DNA of 64,000 bases, taken from positions 1 to 64,000 of the forward strand of contig NZ_JACJPF010000039.1 of NCBI RefSeq assembly GCF_014695915.1. The letters are read 5' to 3'. The DNA comes from Trichocoleus sp. FACHB-40. Its GTDB lineage: Bacteria; Cyanobacteriota; Cyanobacteriia; Cyanobacteriales; FACHB-T130. The notes beneath the pieces are model-generated. The model was not told the DNA's origin, searched no databases, and was given only the letters and a program-made list of their open reading frames with translations. Below are positions 61,233-64,000 of the stretch, piece after piece. Numbering within the stretch: position 1 is the first letter of the stretch; the number at the start of each line of letters is the position of its first letter. Made by a program: the position numbers and the translations under genes.

Positions 61233-61832
61233 ATGCCACTATTTCCCTTTTTTAAAAAATCCGTCCTGCCACTGGTAATTTTGCTAACAGCAGGTTACGT
61301 AGGTAATTATTTCAGCCTACCACTCTTTTTTGGAGTAGATTTTCTATTTGGTAGCATTGCCGTTTTGATTGTGGTGCGTCTGTTCGGAACCCTGTGGGGT
61401 ACTATAGCCGCTATCATTGCTGGAACTTACACAATTTTATTTTGGAATCATCCTTATGGAGCAATTATTGCTACCGGCGAAGCTTTATTTGTAGGCTTGC
61501 TGTTGCGGCGCAAGAACCAGAATATGGTTCTACTGGATGGGATTTATTGGGCGTTGATTGGAATGCCTTTAGTATGGATATTCTACGGCACCATTATGGA
61601 TATGCCTGCCATACCAACCAGTTTAATTATGTTAAAGCAGGCTGTAAACGGCATTTTTAATGCTTTAGTCTCCAGCCTAATTATTACCTGCTTGCCAATT
61701 CATAAATGGGTAAAAAGCCGTAAAGTAAAACAGGCTCTTTCCCTGAGGCAGATTTTATTAAATTTATTAGTAGCGTTTGTTTTTTTTTTCAACAATTTCG
61801 CTGATGGTTTTGGAAAACCAGCGCGTAATTAA
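61233..61832 (+). CDS. N-terminal part of a sensor kinase, cut by a frameshift
   Basis: About 199 residues from the ATG at 61233. Five or six hydrophobic helices (AGYVGNYFSLPLFFGVDFLF, GSIAVLIVVRLFGTLWGTIA and others) look like a MASE-type membrane sensor region. At 61780-61789 a run of ten T shifts the frame: with nine T the sequence would continue AFVFFSTISLMVLENQRVIN into the downstream frame. Instead the reading ends after NNFADGFGKPARN. This is either a real mutation, a slippage switch or a sequencing error. It is the amino-terminal half of the next entry. Confidence 0.75.
   Translation: MPLFPFFKKSVLPLVILLTAGYVGNYFSLPLFFGVDFLFGSIAVLIVVRLFGTLWGTIAAIIAGTYTILFWNHPYGAIIATGEALFVGLLLRRKNQNMVLLDGIYWALIGMPLVWIFYGTIMDMPAIPTSLIMLKQAVNGIFNALVSSLIITCLPIHKWVKSRKVKQALSLRQILLNLLVAFVFFFNNFADGFGKPARN
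61780..61789 (+). other. Run of ten T at the kinase frameshift
   Basis: G followed by ten T and C. Deleting one T restores a single frame joining the membrane region and the kinase. Confidence 0.8.
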
Positions 61833-64000
61833 CAACAGAACCCATATAATTCAAGCTGAACTGACAGCAACTTCTCAACAGGTAGCTGCTGAATTGATAT
61901 TTTGGCACAAGGAAAATCTGAATGCACTTAGCGCTTTAGCAAAGTTCGCTGCTAAGTCGGATATAGCACCTTCAGACCGATTGCAGGAAAATACAGAAAT
62001 TCTACAGCAAACATCTCCAAATTTTAACAACATATATTTGGTTAATGAGGCAGGTAGCATCATTGCTGCTTCCCCAATCACAGATAAGGAGAAACCTTTA
62101 AAGATTGGCGTAAATGTCAGCGATAATTACATCTTTAACGCCATAAAAAAAGCTGTGCAACCTGTAATGAGCGAAGTTTATGCTAATAGTGACTTGTTGA
62201 TTCCTCAGATTGATTTAGGCGTACCCGTGCTTGAAGAAAATCGCTTTCGTGGGATTGCGTTTGCTTCGCTGGATTTACCAGACATCAGCCAATTGCTCAA
62301 AAACAATATTATTGCTCAGGATATACAAGTTACTCTAGTTGATACTAGAGGTTTTATTATTGCCAGCACTCAGTCGGAACGAGTGGTAATGGAACGCTTC
62401 GACCGCAGGAGAGGTGGAGAGATAAAGGAAATTAATGGCGCTATATATCAGTGGCTACCACCTAAAGAAAACTTACCTCCTATAATGCAGCGGAGAAACT
62501 CTTTTTACGTCGAAGAGATTCCCATTGGCGGGAATATTCCGTGGACTTTGGTGGTAGAAATACCCGCCGCCAAACAAGTAAATTACCTGGAGAGCATTTA
62601 TATTATTGCTCTAGCGCTCATGATATTAATTGCGATAGTGGCGCTGATCCTGGCGGTTTTTCTAAGTCGCGGATTAGTCAGCCCATTGTTGCAATTGGCA
62701 GGGGTGACTACTGACTTGCCAAATCGACTCTGGGAGCGAGAAGCAATTAATTGGCCCAACAGCCAAGTGGCGGAGATAAGTTCTCTAGTTCACAACTTCA
62801 AGTTTATGGCGATCGCACTCCAAGAAAAATTTCAAGAAATCAAACAAGCTAACGAAACTTTAGAACAACGGGTTCAAAAACGTACCCGGCAACTGTTAGA
62901 AACTAACGGAAAGCTGGAAAATGAAATCGTAGAGCGCCAGCAAGCACAGGAGGAGCTTTACCGTCGCCAGCAGGAATTCAAAGCACTGCTGGAAAATGCG
63001 CCGGATGCGATTATGCGTTTAGATAGGGAAATGCGTTATGTTTACGTGAATCCAGCAGTGGAGCGGATAAGTGGAATGCCATCAAACGCATTCATCGGCA
63101 AGTCTCCCCCGGAACTAGGCTCGCCGGAAGAGTTGTCGCAATTGTGGGAGAAAACGCTGCGAAAAGTCTTTGAAACAGGTGAAGAACAAGCGATTGAATT
63201 CGAGACTGAGACGGTAAACGGACTCTGCACTTTTCAATCGCGTGTGGTGCCAGAGTTAAATAAGGAAGGCGCGATCGCATCCGCTTTAGTTGTAAGTCGC
63301 AACATTACAGACCGCAAGCAGGCGGAAGAAAAAATCCGCACCATGAACGGCGAACTAGAACAGCGAGTCATCGAACGCACGGCGCAACTGGAAGCTGCTA
63401 ACCACATCAAGGATGATTTGCTCTTCCGCGAACAAGCTGCACGCGCCGACGCAGAGGCGGCGAACCGCATGAAGGACGATTTCCTGGCAACGGTTTCCCA
63501 TGAACTCCGCACGCCGCTTAACTCAATGCTGGGTTGGGCTAAATTGCTCCGTTCGCGCAAGTTTGACGAAGTAACCACGGCTAAGGCTTTGGAAACTATC
63601 GAACGCAATGCTAAATCTCAGGCGCAACTGATTGACGATATTCTGGATGTCTCGCGAATTATTCGGGGTAAGTTTAGCCTGAATATTCGCCCGATTGAAC
63701 TGATACCACTGATTAATCTGGCGCTTGATACCGTGCGTCCCCCTGCTGAGTCCAAATCGGTTCGGCTTGAGAGTCTACTCGATCCCTCGGTGGGTGCAGT
63801 GTTGGGCAATAGTGATCGCTTACAGCAAATAATCTGGAATCTACTCTCTAATGCGATTAAGTTCACCCCTGAAGGCGGGAAGGTGGAGATTCGGTTGTCA
63901 GTTGTCAGGGAAGAGTTGTCAGGTTCTAACAGCCTTCCAACGCCAATGAACAACTATGCTCAAATCACAGTTAGCGACACGGGGAAAGGTATTAGCCCTG
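61804..64000 (+). CDS. Sensor histidine kinase, C-terminal part; runs off the window
   Basis: Open from the frameshift to the window edge; the ATG at 61804 is only a nominal start, because the natural protein would continue from the preceding membrane region. Domains in order: an extracellular Cache-like region (FNNIYLVNEAGSIIAASP), a transmembrane helix (about 62596-62668), HAMP, a coiled coil, a PAS domain (about 62970-63330, ALLENAPDAIMRLDREMRYV), a second coiled coil, a HisKA domain with FLATVSHELRTPLNSMLGW (phosphorylated His), and the start of the HATPase domain (IIWNLLSNAIKFTPEGGKVE, then SDTGKGISP at the edge). Whether a receiver domain follows cannot be seen. Confidence 0.85.
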   Translation, partial: MVLENQRVINNRTHIIQAELTATSQQVAAELIFWHKENLNALSALAKFAAKSDIAPSDRLQENTEILQQTSPNFNNIYLVNEAGSIIAASPITDKEKPLKIGVNVSDNYIFNAIKKAVQPVMSEVYANSDLLIPQIDLGVPVLEENRFRGIAFASLDLPDISQLLKNNIIAQDIQVTLVDTRGFIIASTQSERVVMERFDRRRGGEIKEINGAIYQWLPPKENLPPIMQRRNSFYVEEIPIGGNIPWTLVVEIPAAKQVNYLESIYIIALALMILIAIVALILAVFLSRGLVSPLLQLAGVTTDLPNRLWEREAINWPNSQVAEISSLVHNFKFMAIALQEKFQEIKQANETLEQRVQKRTRQLLETNGKLENEIVERQQAQEELYRRQQEFKALLENAPDAIMRLDREMRYVYVNPAVERISGMPSNAFIGKSPPELGSPEELSQLWEKTLRKVFETGEEQAIEFETETVNGLCTFQSRVVPELNKEGAIASALVVSRNITDRKQAEEKIRTMNGELEQRVIERTAQLEAANHIKDDLLFREQAARADAEAANRMKDDFLATVSHELRTPLNSMLGWAKLLRSRKFDEVTTAKALETIERNAKSQAQLIDDILDVSRIIRGKFSLNIRPIELIPLINLALDTVRPPAESKSVRLESLLDPSVGAVLGNSDRLQQIIWNLLSNAIKFTPEGGKVEIRLSVVREELSGSNSLPTPMNNYAQITVSDTGKGISP

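Overview
The window is a chromosomal segment of an oxygenic, probably filamentous cyanobacterium. The evidence is psbY (photosystem II), ndhO and a CRR6-type factor (NDH-1), ycf54 (chlorophyll cyclase accessory), a high-light-inducible protein, a crtW carotenoid ketolase, crtE, a Ycf55-like regulator, very frequent HIP1 octamers (GCGATCGC), and intergenic repeats of the kind typical of large filamentous cyanobacterial genomes (heptad arrays, palindromes, MITE-like inverted repeats). I found no rRNA, tRNA, CRISPR array, transposase or prophage. Most of the window is core genome with many small non-autonomous repeats.

Layout. 0-4.8 kb: uraH, ndhO, mdh, then psbY and a gamma-carbonic-anhydrase-like gene on the minus strand, then two small conserved genes. 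4.8-10.3 kb: one 1823-residue hybrid serine/threonine kinase, STAND-type ATPase, GAF and histidine kinase. 10.9-13.7 kb: a four-gene ECF nickel/cobalt importer operon. 13.9-17 kb: map, a Uma2 protein and an amidase. 17.2-25.8 kb: a secreted EndoU-like protein, a TPR protein, crtW and hli, an SDR enzyme, and a TPR-CHAT protein whose catalytic His and Cys are both replaced. 25.8-36.2 kb: ilvC, a DUF4349 lipoprotein, a doubled SagB-type nitroreductase, a CheY-like regulator, a methyltransferase, mnmE, two overlapping MscS paralogues and an orphan domain protein. 36.5-42.3 kb: a candidate structured RNA, an SLH-glycosylhydrolase, a small anchored protein and mutS. 42.4-43.5 kb: a small accessory islet with a Uma2 remnant and a toxin-immunity pair. 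43.6-52.4 kb: AI-2E transporter, Nudix and lipoprotein genes, the folD-crtE-DUF212 run, ycf54, pdxJ, crr6, a LuxR-type regulator and a Fur-family regulator. 52.5-64 kb: a NACHT-pentapeptide protein, a membrane repeat protein, a peptidoglycan-binding protein, a pseudo-receiver/Ycf55 protein, and a large sensor kinase split by a one-base frameshift in a run of ten T, running off the right edge.

Functional themes. Photosynthesis and photoprotection: psbY, ndhO, crr6, ycf54, hli, crtW, crtE and the Ycf55-like protein. Signal transduction: the hybrid kinase, CheY-like protein, LuxR and Fur regulators, sensor kinase, and NACHT and CHAT proteins. Envelope: SLH-glycosylhydrolase, peptidoglycan-binding protein, mechanosensitive channels and lipoproteins. 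The most interesting non-routine signals are the orphan toxin-immunity pair, the doubly dead CHAT protein, the Asp-to-Glu pseudo-receiver fused to a Ycf55 domain, the candidate structured RNA near 36.6 kb, the poly-T frameshift in the last gene, and genes that have absorbed intergenic repeat sequence in frame (mutS, the NACHT gene, the Ycf55-like gene, and the 3' end of pdxJ).
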